Below, one piece after another: positions 63,401-64,000 of a DNA stretch of 64,000 nucleotides; position 1 is the stretch's first letter; each line of letters begins with the position of its first letter. A program made the position numbers and the translations under genes. Source of the stretch: Siderastrea radians (Eukaryota; Cnidaria; Anthozoa; Scleractinia; Rhizangiidae); NCBI GenBank assembly GCA_964017195.1, contig OZ024889.1:60287858-60351857 (forward strand), written 5' to 3'. The notes below the pieces were generated by a model, which saw nothing but the letters and a program-made list of their open reading frames with translations, made no database searches and had not been told where the DNA came from.

Positions 63401-64000
63401 CTCCTGGGCGCCTTTCGTTGTATGTCTGCCACTATCAGAGGATCACGGAGGTAGAGTTAGAAAGATGACCGGAAGTTAGACTACATACAGGTTCTAGACA
63501 AAACGTTCGTTATTAGTCTGCTATCAAAACGGGAACTATGCTACGATTATTCTGATCTCATTACGGAAAAGGCAAAAAAACTAACATGCGCGAAGCCCTG
63601 TTTAAGCTTACGGTTACTTATTAGCGCTCTTGATGAATAAACAAGAAGTGTTTCACAAAGGACTCACAAAACGAAATGAAAATAAACCGTGCAGACAGCT
63701 TAAAAAATTCCTCGCTGAGAATGTACAAATTTTAGCTGCAAAACTGATTGCACTGGTCAATTGGTATCTGACCGGTGGAACAAGATATTTTATCGTTTGT
63801 TCCTCACTTGTTCGGTGGACTGACTGTGGTTCAAAAACTGAAAGGTTCAAAGAAGGATCAAGATCAAGATCCTTCTTCAAAACAACTCGGGAAACGATCT
63901 CACCTCACCTGGAATTGAAGAGCAAACTTTGGGACGAAAAACGTTGCAGATTTCAAATACACCAATCGGATTGTACGAACTTCCCATGTCGTTTTAAATC
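60454..64000. other. Intergenic, no gene recognised
   Basis: Only short chance frames are seen. A 22-bp inverted pair (ACACCGAATTCACAAATGGCGG near 61042 and its complement near 62542) may mark a 1.5-kb non-autonomous element. A run of 15 G lies at about 63060-63074. Confidence 0.45.

Overview
The window looks like nuclear DNA from a cnidarian, most likely an anthozoan such as a stony coral. Reasons: AT-rich host sequence, spliced genes, an adhesion-type GPCR, LINE/MULE/SINE/MITE debris, and repeat families that I recall from coral genomes. That assignment is inference; no species-specific marker was checked.

The centrepiece (37948-59534, 21.6 kb) is a Polinton/Maverick element, i.e. an integrated adenovirus-like dsDNA virus. 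Its boundaries can be read to the base: a 6-bp target duplication AGCCTC on both sides, termini beginning AGTAGT and ending ACTACT, and about 2.25-kb terminal inverted repeats. Inside are a chromodomain integrase, a double-jelly-roll-type major capsid protein, an adenain-like cysteine protease, an A32-like packaging ATPase, a PLA2-like protein, a cluster of tiny Arg-rich core-like proteins, three 'SFYVTL' paralogues, a GRF zinc-finger protein and an RNase-H-like protein. Less expected: no protein-primed DNA polymerase B is visible (only a short protein resembling its N-terminal region), there is a SLOG-fold protein and a SLATT-like two-membrane-helix protein, a tRNA-like pol III gene sits between protease and ATPase, and an identical-length zinc-binding ORF is carried in both TIRs.

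Layout. 1-4.3 kb: repeats (a large fold-back, microsatellites). 4.3-8.4 kb: a two-exon minus-strand GPCR with a somatomedin-B domain. 7.5-13.3 kb: a degenerate segmental duplication of that gene's 5' end, leaving an orphan secretory first exon. 13.3-26.4 kb: repeat-rich, with an intron-containing pseudogene split by a LINE tail, tandem 0.3-kb duplications, a perfect 102-bp palindrome, a TIR element carrying broken RecQ helicase pieces, and a composite inverted-repeat element. 26.7-30.0 kb: a small two-exon gene. 30.1-32.4 kb: a broken MULE-like transposase. 33.9-36.9 kb: a fragmented OTU-protease-like gene. 37.9-59.5 kb: the Polinton, itself apparently inserted into an older TIR element. 59.5-64 kb: repeats and no recognisable gene.

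How the Polinton genes fit together: integrase and TIRs give chromosomal insertion; capsid, protease, ATPase, PLA2 and basic core proteins give a virion-making module read rightward, most genes headed by their own TATAAA box inside the end of the preceding gene; a leftward compact cassette (40.1-42.3 kb) holds the PolB-N-like, SLOG and small coiled-coil proteins. Five small virion-type proteins share an RQRGG motif that could be the substrate site of the encoded protease. Most large ORFs are intact, so the insertion looks fairly recent, but at least one core-type gene is frameshifted and replication would need a polymerase from elsewhere.
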